DNA of 64,000 nt. Origin: Lepidostoma basale (Eukaryota > Arthropoda > Insecta > Trichoptera > Lepidostomatidae). The stretch is taken from NCBI GenBank assembly GCA_022606425.2, contig JAHDVF020000861.1:310001-374000 (forward strand), in the 5' to 3' direction. The translations under genes and the position numbers were made by a program. Every line of letters starts with the position of its first letter. Within the stretch, counting starts at the first letter, position 1. Shown here piece by piece: positions 1 through 10,694 of this stretch. Under the pieces are notes generated by a model. That model worked only from the letters and a program-made list of their open reading frames with translations. It made no database searches and was not told the DNA's origin.

Positions 1-126
1 GCGGATTGCTTGGGAGAAGATTGCGAGAAAATGGAAAGAGCTGGGGAATGGAGAGAGATGGCCAGAGACAGAAGTCAGTGGAGGACCGTTGTGGAGGAGG
101 CCAAGTCCCACACCGGGATGTAGCGC
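1..126 (+). mobile_element. 3' end of a non-LTR retrotransposon ORF
   Basis: The frame MARDRSQWRTVVEEAKSHTGM followed by a stop (about 58-123) is the usual C-terminal ending of insect LINE reverse transcriptase proteins (RDRSQWR motif). The 5' part lies outside the window. The stretch 127-320 after it has an open frame of 62 codons that I do not recognise. Confidence 0.6.
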
Positions 127-321
127 CGAGAAATGAATGATATGAAGCACGTAAGATATCGAGAAATTCATCAAAAAACAAGTATGTTACAACGACGAAC
201 AGACCATCACGCCAAAGAGAGAAAATACTTTCAAGGAACATATTTTGTTAAAGAATCAATAAATATCCTATCTCATTTTAGTCAGAAGAGAAAATTTTAT
301 ACAGACATACGAATAACATAA

Positions 322-487
322 CAACAACAACAATTTATCACGTCGCTTCCCGCCTGGATAGGCTGGATATCCTGACACACCTCTCTAGATTCCTCCACAT
401 GCATACAACGAGTCATACACGCACGTCGTTTCTTCCGACTTCTATCATGACCAACCATTAAAATTTGATTAATTTGGTCACGCCATG
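322..487 (-). mobile_element. RTE-type LINE 3' end, part 1 (split by a nested LINE)
   Basis: Starts with an (AAC)n tract at about 320-335, the (TTG)n tail on the minus strand. It then encodes, on the minus strand, the RTE C-terminus with RRACMTRCMHVEESREVCQD. It stops abruptly where the LINE at 488-708 is inserted and resumes at 709. Confidence 0.75.
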
Positions 488-708
488 CATTTCTTCTTCA
501 ACCTTCTCCAACTGATATCGGAGGGGAAAATTGAGGGACGCCGAGGGCCCGGAAGGATTAAAATGTCCTGGCTGCGAAATGTGAGGCAGTGGACCGGCAT
601 CCGAAGTGTGGAGGAGCTGTTCCGAGCGGCGTAGGACAGGTTCGCCGAGGTGATCGCCAACGTTGGGGGGACCCGACAGGGCACTTGAAGAAGAAGAAGA
701 AGAAGATG
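488..708 (+). mobile_element. 5'-truncated LINE (family B) with (GAA)n tail, nested in RTE
   Basis: Encodes ISEGKIEGRRGPGR, SWLRNVRQWTGIRSVEELF and ANVGGTRQGT plus a stop, then (GAA)n. Related copies lie at 15590-16006, 16364-16660, 41395-41500 and 47682-47854. A GCCATG-like stretch occurs on both sides (482-487 and 708-713), consistent with a short target-site duplication inside the RTE copy. Confidence 0.75.
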
Positions 709-830
709 CCATGTTTTCCTTGTTGTACTCCGACTTCGTACTCCATTTACATCGTTATCGTATACTTTCTTAACCATTATTTCTAAGTCCATGCGCTCTA
801 CATATATCTCCAAACCAACATTGTTTTTTT
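709..830 (-). mobile_element. RTE-type LINE 3' end, part 2
   Basis: Continues the copy at 322-487. The minus strand gives the degraded equivalent of MERMNEER..KKVYVNDVNG..SRGRPRKTWHD. Beyond about 830 no coding trace remains; 831-1130 is AT-rich with nothing I recognise. Confidence 0.7.
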
Positions 831-1129
831 AACGAATTATAATGAATATCTTTTTTAAAGTTTTTATATCGAATAACATTGTTTTTTATATATATTATTA
901 AGCAGGCAGAACTGTGTGTCACAGCGTAATAAATTGGACCTGTCACAATTCACTTTGAGAAGGCCGAAATATTGTCATGACACCGCACAGATAACGCTGG
1001 TACTCGAACACAGGTCTGATATCGTCCGTAATATACGGCGTGCAATGGTTATAAAATGATCAACTGCGACTTGTTTGAAGCCGCCGTAGTAGAACATTAT
1101 ATTATATGTCATTGTAATAAATTCTACTA

Positions 1130-1441
1130 TACATACATATGTTTAGAAGGATGAAAGTAGAATAAATGCAATAGAAATGAGATCTCTCAGACGCATGTGC
1201 GATAAATCTATGTATGATTAAGTGTCGAATGAAAATATTATATTAGAAGTGAATGGGGTTCGAATAAAAGTGTTATGAACAAAATGATGAAAGAATCATT
1301 AAGATGGATTGGACACATGGAAAGAATGAATGAAGAAATAATGGTAAAATATAAATATCCTAACGATGTAAATGGAACTAGAAATAGGGGAAGACCGAGG
1401 AAAACGTGGCATAATCAAATATTGATTGTCGACTTTGACTA
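1130..1441 (+). mobile_element. RTE-type LINE fragment, decayed
   Basis: Plus-strand remnant of the ESRINAVEMRSLRRMC ... MKGSLRWFGHMERMNEE ... YVNDVNGTRNRGRPRKTWHNQ block, with frameshifts and stops. It is interrupted at 1442 by the hAT-like element, whose target duplication is visible. Confidence 0.7.
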
Positions 1442-1449
1442 ATGTAAAG

Positions 1450-3001
1450 CAGGGCTGTCAAACACGCGGCCCGTGGTCCGCATGCGGCCCACAACGAATA
1501 TTTTTGCGGCTCGCCCAATATATCGACACACAATAATATATAATAAAATAACAAACCGACGCAGAATAAAAATGAGACAGATGGAATTCGCTAAAAGTTT
1601 TATTTTAATTATACTCTTTTTTTGTTATTAACTAACTAACTAACCATCACGCCGTCTCCCCGATAGGGTAGGCAGAATGAATGGACTGGCACACTTTAAT
1701 CGCTGTGGCACTCCATCTTTCTCTTTTCGCCCCCGCGGGAGACGCAGTGTGATGGGTTGCAAACCTCATCGCCACTAATAAGCATCTCCCGCATTTTGTT
1801 ATTATTAATCCCTTTTTTGTTATTAAAGCATAAATAACAATAAAAAGTTAGGTTAGGTTTGGAAATACTCAAAAATTCGATTATGAAATTATTTTCATGT
1901 TTGAAAGTACTTTTCGGTGCAAGCAGTTATTTTCAGTTAGATAAGAAATGAGTCAAATATTTTAAAACAGTATTAATGACGCTCACCTTGTTTCAGTTTT
2001 GAAAGTAATCTCTGCAAACAAAATTTCTCCCGAAATAGGAAAGATAGCAGCGGAGAAGAGATGTCAAGTGTCAAGAAGTAAACAGTATTTTATATATTTT
2101 TATTATAATCAATTAATTAACCGTCGCGTTGCCATGTGGTCAATTGAGTTTCCACTGCCAATTTAAAGTTGATTTTCTTAAAACCTATGGACCCTAATAT
2201 TATAAAAAAAAATTTGATCCTCCATTGAAGTATTCTCAATATTTCGTAATAAAAAAAAAAGCAAAAAATTACTTCCTTCATCCCAAAAAAAAATATTTTC
2301 TAAGATTGCCCTCACCTTCATTCGTGTTAAGGTAGAATTTGTTTTGCTAATATTTACAACTTTATCAAAAGTGACAAATACTTACTCGCTGTTTTGAACG
2401 CATTATAAAATATATGTTTGGCCTTTTCAATAGGTACGTAATAATACCGACCGTGGATGGAAACGCAGCACGCAACTTAATAATATCAGAACTGTGAAAA
2501 TATTAACACTTTACCAAAAGGGACAAATATTAATACTTACTCGTTGTCTTGAACGTACTATACATTTTGCCTAGGTGCCTTTATCATACGTAAAATCTCG
2601 TAAAATCTCGCCCCGCCGGCCGCGGCGCGGAGACAAGTTTATACTTGGTGTCCAGTTGCTCGTATGCTGTGACGCATTCCATATCAGAAATCGCATGGTT
2701 CCAGAAAAAAATTAATAATGATATGTTTTTCAAATAATCCATGTATGTTATAGATATCGATCTATTCCTAATGAAATTCCCTACAAGATGACATAAATTA
2801 AATTTTGATTCATTGAGTCATATGCTTGATATTTAGATAAAGTTAGCGGTAAACTGAACTTACCACATGGGAGCGAGCGTTTTGTTTTGAACACGGTACG
2901 TTAAGGGTTAATTCGAAATAATCCTACGTTTCTATGAATATTGATTATTTGCGGCCCTTTAAACCTTGTTTGTTTGGCCCAAGTTGAGTTTGACACCCTT
3001 G
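1450..3001. mobile_element. hAT-like nonautonomous DNA transposon
   Basis: The 14-bp terminal inverted repeats are CAGGGCTGTCAAAC (1450-1463) and GTTTGACACCCTTG (2988-3001), typical of hAT. The flanks ATGTAAAG (1442-1449) and GTGTAAAG (3002-3009) match at 7 of 8 positions, as expected of the 8-bp hAT duplication. There is no transposase frame. It contains a GC-rich patch near 2609-2630 and a nested RTE-tailed repeat. Confidence 0.7.
1627..1793 (-). mobile_element. RTE-tailed SINE-like repeat, truncated
   Basis: Begins with (AACT)n and the CATCACGCCGTCTCCCCG block. It then carries the unique segment seen full-length at 34972-35345 and 46670-47037 (GGGAGATGC...GGTGGCGATGAGGTT). It stops at the GCGGGAGATGC boundary. 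It lies inside the hAT-like element. Confidence 0.65.
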
Positions 3002-3224
3002 GTGTAAAGCAAAGGAAATCCCAGGCAACATTAAATCTACTGACTCGGAAAAAACACATCGCTTTACCTTGAATTTGTCTAAGAGTCTGTAATACTTTGG
3101 TCAGGTAATAAGAAGAGAAAAATACTAACTCCTCCACTTGATAATTCAAGGAAATACCAGGAAAGAAGACCAGGTTGAAGAAGGATCTCTTGACTGCACA
3201 ATTTAAGACAAATGGTTCAGAAGT

Positions 3225-3328
3225 AGCACCACACCGGTATTGCTGTCAACAAGGTGAAAATAACCCTGATGATCGCTAACCTTCGCAGAGGAGACGGCAC
3301 TATGAGAAGAAGAAGAAAAAGCCATTTA
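3225..3328 (+). mobile_element. LINE 3' tail with (AGA)n
   Basis: Encodes VKITLMIANLRRGDGT followed by an Arg-coding (AGA)n tail, a LINE C-terminus. The preceding 3010-3224 may be its decayed body. 3330-4760 shows no gene or repeat I recognise. Confidence 0.5.
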
Positions 3329-4762
3329 ACTATTAAATAACAAATTGGATATCTGTAAACAATAGAAAATATTATAAACAGACACACTAAAATAAAGATA
3401 AGCCCTTTCGTATCACAATACTAAACGGTCTAGTGGCACCATTTTTGTGACATTTTAAAAGTTTTGCTGTTTTAATACAAACACATAGGAATACAAAATT
3501 GCTTAGTTATTATAATTTTTTTCTCCATTACATTTATTTGTTAACACGCTTTTGATGGTGCAATCACTTTACGATTAATATTGACATATTAATTAAAATC
3601 GTTAAAAATTTTCAACAAACGTCGGTTTGTGTCATCGTCCAAGTTCACTTCATCTAAATCCTATAAGCCAATACGCTTAGTTCTTAATTAAATAAGAGAT
3701 ATGCAAAGAGTCTTGATGAGATTTATTCAAATATTCTAATTATATCTGCTTAGCGCCAAAGTGAAATATGTATTTTGACATTATAATACTATTGGTGACA
3801 TCTGTCGACGAAACAGCAAAACTTTTAGTATAAAATCACGTAACTTACCTAAAACAAAAGAGCGTGCTGTAGTTTTTGGAACAATAACATTAGTCAAATT
3901 TTTTTCTTAGCATTGTCGATAACGTGGTTTTACATAGAAAAAAAAACGTAAACATGTGTTTACCGTGTAAAAGTGACATTAAACGATTGTTTGCAAAGTG
4001 TTCATGTTTTGCGAAACCGAAAATATTTATTTATAAATGATACAGATTTTGTTTCATACCGTTACAACATGCGATTGCAGGTTTGTGTTTTTTGACAAAT
4101 ATTAAAATGGTGTCTGATTGTAGTGGTAATGTAATTTTAATAAAAATATATTTTTTAATGAAACGAATGTTCATCTTACAATTGAAATGCTACATTTCTG
4201 TTTATTTGAATGTGTATATTATAGAAAAACAAATGATATACAATTTTTCATTTGACATTTGCAACTTTTAAACATAATAAAAATAATAAAACTGTTTCAA
4301 ATTATCAATTGAAGCTGATTAATATATCTCGCTTTTTTGATAACACAAGAGTGTCACCAGTATTGGTTTCATTCTATTACAGGAATTTACAATAATGGTA
4401 ATTAAGTTTTCTATTTGACAAAAAGCATCTGCAATTTTCGTATTCGAATATACCTATTAGAATAGTTAGTTTCGTTTTCAAATGAAAATAGAGTAATGCA
4501 TCTGCCAAACGGGAATTTTGTGGGAATATGTTAAAATATAATAAAATCGGATATGTTTGAGGTGAAATAAAAAACAAAATATTTTTCTTTCATTTTATTG
4601 TTATCAAAATGACAAATTCGCAATGTTTATTTTGTGCTCATAATGTAATTGGTTTCAGCGGTATTCTGTTTTTAAAATAAAACATTTCCAACACATGGCG
4701 CCATCTGTGCTGGAGCTTAGGAAATAAAGCTTAAGTGTGTGCTTGTTGAACATCGCTGACGA

Positions 4763-5015
4763 CTGTAGCACACTGCATTTCGCATCCGCTTCGCTTTCGG
4801 ATGCGAAATTCTAGCGAATATCTAAACTCTATATAATGTTTTTGAGATAATTTGTCGACACGTACAATTTTTGTAGCGGACATCAGGCGAACTGAATTCG
4901 GTCCCCTTTCGTTCCACGTGATGTGTGCAATGACTCGTTTAAAAACATGATATATAGAGTTTCGCTATTCGCTAGAGTTTCGTATCCGCTTCGCTTTCGC
5001 TACAGTGTGCTACAG
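4763..5015. mobile_element. MITE with 13-bp perfect TIRs and internal hairpin
   Basis: CTGTAGCACACTG (4763-4775) is the exact reverse complement of CAGTGTGCTACAG (5003-5015). The arms continue imperfectly inward through CTAGCGAATA and ACTCTATATA. A perfect 12-bp hairpin (4777-4788 with 4798-4809) sits inside the left arm. There is no coding capacity and I do not recognise the family. 5016-5830 is AT-rich with no recognisable feature. Confidence 0.6.
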
Positions 5016-5835
5016 ACGAAAATGAACAAGCCATTTTGTAAGCGGGTTATCACCTACATTATGGTCAGAATACCACGCCTTCGAGCCAACTGGAATAATT
5101 TACGTGCACTTAATAAATTCGTGATATGTTGTAACTTCAATACTAAATCAAACTTACTTTTAAATACACACCTTAACTATTTAAAAAATACTTTGTTATA
5201 CCTAAATGCGTTTTATTATTTATTTTTTATGAGCCTCATTAAATACTTTTTTTTAATCCCATGGGTCAAAAATCACAAAAATGTATAAGCCTTTAGCATT
5301 AATTGTATTGTAAATCTGCTTAAAGCTATCCTAAACTAACATTCTAAATTTAGCTTAATGTATACATTTTAGCATCCATGTAAAATTATAATAACTTTGT
5401 TATAATTAATTTTGGAATAACACAAAATATGTTTTAAAATATGGCTTAGCCTGCTAATCACAATATTAATTCAAAGGATATTCGTAGATAGATTATGAGG
5501 GTGAGGTCTTACCAAAGCACATTTAAATAAGTGTATACACTTTGTTTTCTTGAATGTTACCAATACTTGTAGACAAATGCTAAATTTTACCCATTGCGGG
5601 TTAATCATTTAAGGTGATATGAAAAATATATAAAAAAGCATAAAAAAAATTGGAGAAGTATTCTCTTGGCGTTGTCTAGCAATGTATGATACCTTTCACA
5701 TTGCATTAATAAAGATTTTCTGCTTAATGCTTACACCTAATCTTAATAGATGGCGCTAGTGTAGATTGAACTAAAAATGTGAAGTGTTTCCAAACATTGT
5801 AACATATATACATCTTCCAAAAATTTATCAGACGT

Positions 5836-5996
5836 GGTGGTCGTAAGAAGGGCGAAATGTTGTTAACATAAGCGATCGCTTAACCCAACCAATGACAGGG
5901 CATAAGTCCTGTAAACGCCTCGACCACCATATTCTGTTTCCAAAAAACAATTTACATCTTCGTCTCTATTGAGATACAATCAATCCTTAAGTGTAT
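5836..5996 (+). repeat. Dispersed repeat H (about 165 bp), copy 1
   Basis: Shares GTCGTAAGAAGGGCG, GCGATCGCTTAACCCAACCA, CCTCGACCACCATATTCTGT and GTCTCTATTGAGATACAAT with copies at 12059-12213, 24478-24642, 42550-42650 (minus) and 54216-54320. Its class is unknown. 6000-7260 is AT-rich and carries nothing I can name. Confidence 0.65.
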
Positions 5997-7263
5997 ACAC
6001 GTATATTATAGTTTATAGGGTGCTGAATATGCTTAATTCTGAAACCGGTAAACATTAGAACTAATAATATTGTACTTTGCAGTGTAACCAGTTTAATATT
6101 TGAAATATTTACCACACAGACATTATCATGAATAGCTTTTTTTATAATAATAGTATTTTTTGTATTAGATTATAAATTTTAATTAAAGGAAAACATTTCA
6201 TATATTTTTTTATATTGCTATTTAATTAAATGTGAAGATATTAAGAAGGGTTAATTAGAATTTAATTTCAAAATGTTTGATTAACTTAAAATTAATATTT
6301 GTGATTCGGCAAAGATCGTATATTTTTTTTCTGTTAGTTAGGTTGTGGAATAAAAATCTGTTTTAATTTAACCAATCGATTTGATTTTTACATGATATTC
6401 GACAAAAACCTTATTAACTGAATGAAGTAGGTAATATCATTATCCATATATAGAACCCGTTTTTGGAATTTTTGGAAACTATTTAAAAATGTATTTGTAC
6501 GAATTAATTATTAATAAAATAAATTAATCCTTCTTAAATGTATTGTATTTTCATAAAATACAATAAACTCAAAATTATACTCAAAGATAAAAGTTTTTAA
6601 GGTCTTCATAAATATATTGCGATTGTGTTTTTGTTTAATAATGTGTTTTATTTGGAAGGCTGCTTATTTTTAAGGGGGTCTTACTTCTACATATTAAACA
6701 CACATAATCTAATAAACGTGCTGTTTACATGGATGGTTATTCATATGATAGTTTCTAAATCCCATAAAATACGTGACATGGAAACAATTGAATATACAGG
6801 ATCCATGAAATATATATTTTTAAATGGAATGGCGAATAAAAAACGTAAAATATTTGCAATTAGGATTTGGTGTCTGTTTTTATCTTTCTTTCTAAAATCA
6901 CCTTAATCTATCCTTAGCGTCCTTTTAGGAAATCAATTCTTAATTCAATTCAATTCAATCCGACCGCTGTATTCCGAAAAGTATAGTAATTTGTATAAAT
7001 TATTACTGTAATTCTATTTTTTACCCATGAAGTAGAAAATTGTGTCGTGGCGTGTCGTCAGAACACATTGTGGACATTGTGTCTCAACGCACATGGACAT
7101 TTGTGTCTCAACGCAATGTGGTGTCTTGACACGCTATGCCCATGTGTGTCTATGGTGGTGTGGTGATGCGCATTTATTTCGTCCCTATCGGTCGCCAAAA
7201 TTTTGTTTCATTTCAATTGTATATTGGTCATACAAAATATCTATGGAATCTTTTTGAATAAAT

Positions 7264-7427
7264 GGAATAACACTTTATATTTTCACAAAACATTATCGTT
7301 TGATTTGCAGGCATGTTTCGGTCGTGACCTAACCTTCTTCGATGCATAAATTTGAACTAATTTGTGGTAAGTCACAACTGCAAATCAAATAATAAAGTAG
7401 TGTCAAAATACAAAGTGTTATATTTAT
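7264..7427. repeat. Foldback repeat with a degraded hammerhead-like motif
   Basis: The arms 7264-7310 and 7379-7427 are inverted copies (AATAACACTTTATATTTT against AAAATACAAAGTGTTAT; both end in the TGATTTGCAG sequence). On the minus strand 7309-7345 reads CGAAGAAGG ... CCGAAACATG, resembling the hammerhead pieces listed nearby but with a broken core. Confidence 0.5.
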
Positions 7428-7506
7428 TTAAACGTGTATGCTTAGGAAATTAAAAATAAGTTTGTTTAATCCACTAATTATAATATTTTTAAAAAATATT
7501 TAAAAA

Positions 7507-7545
7507 ACACGACATGCTTCGGAGTATACCTCCATCTTCAGGTGT
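7507..7545 (-). ncRNA. Hammerhead-like motif, family 2, left arm
   Basis: Minus strand: stem I ACAC, core CTGAAGA, one extra U, stem II GGAG/CUCC, then GAAG (GAAA expected), stem III CATG, UC, and stem I partner GUGU. The A-to-G change in the GAAA box probably inactivates it. Confidence 0.5.
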
Positions 7546-7719
7546 AATAAAATAAAAAAAACTAAACATAGAAAACTAATATAAAAACGCTTTTAAAATT
7601 CGTTTAAAATTCGTACATAGCCAAATAGCCCAGGTTAATTTTCAAATTTGAATTATTGTATCGAATTTTAAATGCATTTTTCTAATAGACTTTCTTTGTT
7701 TTGTTTTTATTATATTTTT

Positions 7720-7758
7720 ACACCTGAAGATGGAGGTATCCTCCGAAACATGTCGTGT
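7720..7758 (+). ncRNA. Hammerhead-like ribozyme motif, family 2, intact core
   Basis: Stem I is ACAC (7720-7723) with GTGT (7755-7758). The core is CTGAAGA (7724-7730), with one extra U. Stem II is GGAGG/CCUCC with loop UAU, followed by GAAA (7745-7748), a two-pair stem III CATG (7749-7752) and UC (7753-7754), where a hammerhead would cleave. All conserved core positions are present. The minimal stem III suggests cleavage as a dimer. Activity is inferred, not shown. Confidence 0.65.
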
Positions 7759-8983
7759 TTTTTTTAAATATTTTTTTAATAATTAGTGGATTAAGCAAAG
7801 CTATTTTTTATTTCCTAAGTATATTACTATGCAATTCCACAGTGTTAATGCCTTAGCGTTCAATAAGTTTATTTTAAAGTGTATCCACAACACAAAGTTA
7901 AGGTGAATATAATATGGAACAAATAAGAATCTTTCTTAATCGCTCTCTACTACGCATACTAGGCAATGAATTTCACCATTACTTCTTTTTAGACTACATA
8001 TTTAATAGGTGTACCCAATATTTTCTATTGTTATTGATTTTTAACATAATCAGAAACGAAACATCTTTACAATCAATATAAGATTAGGATGAAATCATTT
8101 TAAAAGCACGTACACTCCAAAGACCACGACTATATTTACTCGAAATAACGTCCAAGTGTATCCGGACAGAACAGATAGATATGCACGACTGTATCATCCA
8201 CAACATCTGTTGTATAACCACAGAATACGCCACGACACAACACGCTATTATATTATTTTTACACTTATATCAGTGGTAATGTTTCATACGAGAGATTATT
8301 GCCTGAAAATAAAATGTTAATACAATCTTTATTCTTTCTCTTTCTATCTAAATACCTCCATTCCAAAAATGTGCGGCATTATATATCTTATCTGCTAAAT
8401 AATTTTAATAGGAGTCTAGCATTTTTTTTTGTATATTTTTACATTAAAACAGTTGTTTAATTAAATTAATAAACACCTATTTTATAATAGAAACAACGTT
8501 CGCTTTATTTTTAATCGATTAGTTATGTCCGAACTTGATTAATCCATTATCGAACCAATGTGGGATAGGTTCAGCCGAAACCATCGATCATAAATTAAAT
8601 TAACGTTGCTTTTTAAAATATGTTTTTGGTTGTTTCCTTTACTATAAATTTACAATACAAAATGACGGTGTATATAAAAGATTTATCTTTTGCGAAAAAT
8701 GTTTGACTCCCCAAAACTTAAAACTAAATTAAATACTTAGTGCAAGTACAAATAGATACAAGTATATTGAATTTTACAAAATACCCGGTGATAATTGTTG
8801 AACAAATACACGTTTTGCTAAAAACATTTTTTCTTTGCTTTAATTTTACATCAAAATTTAAAACTGCTTTCTTAGGTTTTACATGACGCTTTGACAACAT
8901 ACTCTTCACGTTGTTTTGCATTATAACTAAACAAAATATCCTGTAAAATAATAATACACTTGTAATATTTGTATCTAAGCCAC

Positions 8984-9024
8984 TTTATTTCGGTTTCGCT
9001 CCCGCTGGAGCTTCGTCAGGGTAA
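8984..9024 (-). ncRNA. Hammerhead-like motif, family 3, left arm (degraded)
   Basis: Minus strand: ACC, CTGACGA, extra A, stem II GCTCC/GGAGC, GAAA, then CCGA instead of CCGG, and no UC. Core and stem II are kept; stem III and the cleavage site are lost. Confidence 0.5.
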
Positions 9025-9072
9025 GAGAATAAACTGAATCCGAAGCCCTGAAACTTAATCCAGTTTATTGTC

Positions 9073-9114
9073 TTACCCTGACGAAGCTTCGGCTGAAGCG
9101 AAACCGGTTGGTGT
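9073..9114 (+). ncRNA. Hammerhead-like ribozyme motif, family 3
   Basis: Stem I is ACC/GGT. The core CTGACGA (9078-9084) is followed by one extra A, stem II GCTTC/GAAGC with loop GGCU (9086-9099), GAAA (9100-9103) and stem III CCGG. The cleavage triplet is GUU rather than the preferred GUC. It is inverted relative to the copy at 8984-9024 across the arms TTACCCTGACGAAGC and GCTTCGTCAGGGTAAG. The pair ends about 270 bp past the stop codon of the yellow-family gene and may lie in or near its 3' UTR. Confidence 0.6.
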
Positions 9115-9386
9115 TAACAAATAAAAGGGTTTAAACACAAATACTACAAGTGTGTTATTATTTAATTTAATAATGTCACACCACAAATTAAGTGCTTCAT
9201 ACGAAAGTTCAAAATATCCTGATTTAATGCGCAATCCATAAGAACAAAGTTCAATTGATGACAGCAATTAATATAGTATTTTCTATGTTTACTCTTAAAA
9301 GACTATTGGTAACAGACTCAAAGTCGTTCTCACAGTATCCTTCGGGATATTATATATGGCATATTGTTTTACACGGTTTAGGATAG

Positions 9387-10576
9387 TCAGTGCATTTGGA
9401 AAGCAACGAAAAACGCTAGAACCTGCGCTAAAATGATGTAATTAATCGTGAACAAGGGCGATGTGGACGAGCTTAACACTTGCGCCCTCTCTTTAACCCT
9501 GTCGGAGGCATTGACGATGTTGTTCAGCTTGTGGAGGGTGTCAATGCTGAGATTGGTGTCGCACGCGGTGCCCCGTATCGCATCAGTCACGGATTCAGTC
9601 AGAATCCTGAAGTTGACATCCTCGGGGTCCAACTTGGAGTACATGAAAGTGGACAGCCTGTCAGAGAGCACCCAGAGATTACCCTTGTCGTCGACTTTAA
9701 CGTCGTTCGGGAACACCATCGTAGTGTTGCTCATGAAAATCCTACCCTGCGACTCAATGGTGTACGCCTTGTTACTCGTTTTCCAGCAAGCCACCGCATT
9801 CAAGTTGACGAGGGCATAAAACAATACTCCGGTCGTTTTATCCACAAACTCCACACCAGATTGCGCATTGATTCCCCTGTTTCCTAAAAGCTTGAAATCG
9901 TCGAAGCTCTCATCCGCGAGAGTCTTGTTCCTGAGGATTCTTGTAGAAACTGAAAACTCGTTTGTGCTCGCTAGCGGGTGGAAGTAAAGCGTGCTGAAGC
10001 CATCGGCTCCTGGACCCGAAAGACCAATTCCGAATAGACCGTCATCCCACTGAAAATTGATCCCGGTAACATTGAAGTCTCCATCCAAAGGACTAGGATG
10101 GAAGAAATTGTGTTGTATCCTCCAAGAAGAATCGTTCTTGTATGAATATACAACGAGTCCGGGATTTTTCAAATCAGCAACATAAGCGAAACTATCCTCG
10201 CACGATGTGTCTTCTACAGCGATGTTGGCGAACATGGACTTATCCTTGACTTGGTCTTCGGGGATGGTGTAGCGTTTCATGAGCTTATCAGTTCTCAGAT
10301 CGTAGATCACTATCTGTGGAGGAATGATGGTCACGTTGTCCCCCAGAATATCGGAGATTCCGCTGTCGAGCACCCACAGCCGGCCGCAGCGGTCGGCCCT
10401 GATGCGGAAAGGGGATACGAGCTCGGGGGTGCTCGCGGTAGAAGCAGGGGCTTCTCCAGTTGGTGGAACCTCGGTGGTATTGAGATTCTCTGGCACGGCA
10501 TCTGGTGGACTAGCAGATACGCGATGCGCTTCCCAGTTCGGGTAGGGAATGAGCTCCGGTGATGTAGTGCTCTTAT
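9387..10576 (-). CDS. yellow-like: Yellow/MRJP-family protein, coding exon 2 (to the stop codon)
   Basis: This exon completes the protein at 488 residues, within the usual 400-540 range. The acceptor reads TTTGATTTCAG with the exon starting at 10576; the joined codon is AAT (Asn93). Family motifs in order are SPELIPYPNWEAH (98-110), RADRCGRLWVLDSG (152-165), FANIAVED (208-215), SFAYVADLKNPGLVVYS, DFNVTGINFQWDDGLFGIGL (259-278), LYFHPLAS, FSVSTRILRN, NAVACW (352-357), VFPNDVKVDDKGNLWVLSDR (380-399) and NFRI. Four family cysteines remain (156, 218, 356, 431). Two others are missing, and a Pro/Thr/Ser-rich stretch sits at about 112-148. Nine N-glycosylation sequons are visible (N93, 125, 173, 240, 261, 309, 376, 434, 448). 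The C-terminus is hydrophobic (about 472-485), preceded by a Ser-rich stretch, and could be a GPI signal or membrane anchor; most family members end in a soluble tail. No frameshift or stop breaks the frame, so it looks functional. Confidence 0.93.
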
Positions 10577-10694
10577 CTGAAATCAAAAAGGGTTCTCATT
10601 TAGTTAATTTCTAGCTTAAGCGCATTTAATGACACTTGTTCAAATTGTTCTATATTTATTCGAAAGGATCGTCGGTCGGATTCTTTATATCGTT

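Larger units (their letters stand above)
7437..7829. repeat. Foldback element carrying an inverted pair of hammerhead-like motifs (family 2)
   Basis: The arms 7437-7558 and 7706-7829 are inverted copies sharing TTTAATCCACTAATTAT, CACGACATG and the stem region. The 147-bp spacer is AT-rich. There is no open frame. The two ribozyme-like motifs point away from each other. 7830-8960 holds nothing I recognise. Confidence 0.7.

Noticed and set aside
478..813. 111-codon minus-strand frame
   Set aside because: Runs antisense across a nested LINE and an RTE piece; artefact.
4923..5288. 121-codon frame
   Set aside because: Starts inside a MITE and runs through AT-rich DNA with Phe/Leu/Asn/Lys bias; no domain.
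9448..10562. Open frames of 73-135 codons on the plus strand opposite the yellow-family exon
   Set aside because: They are shadows of the true minus-strand coding frame; no family features and no splice or start context.
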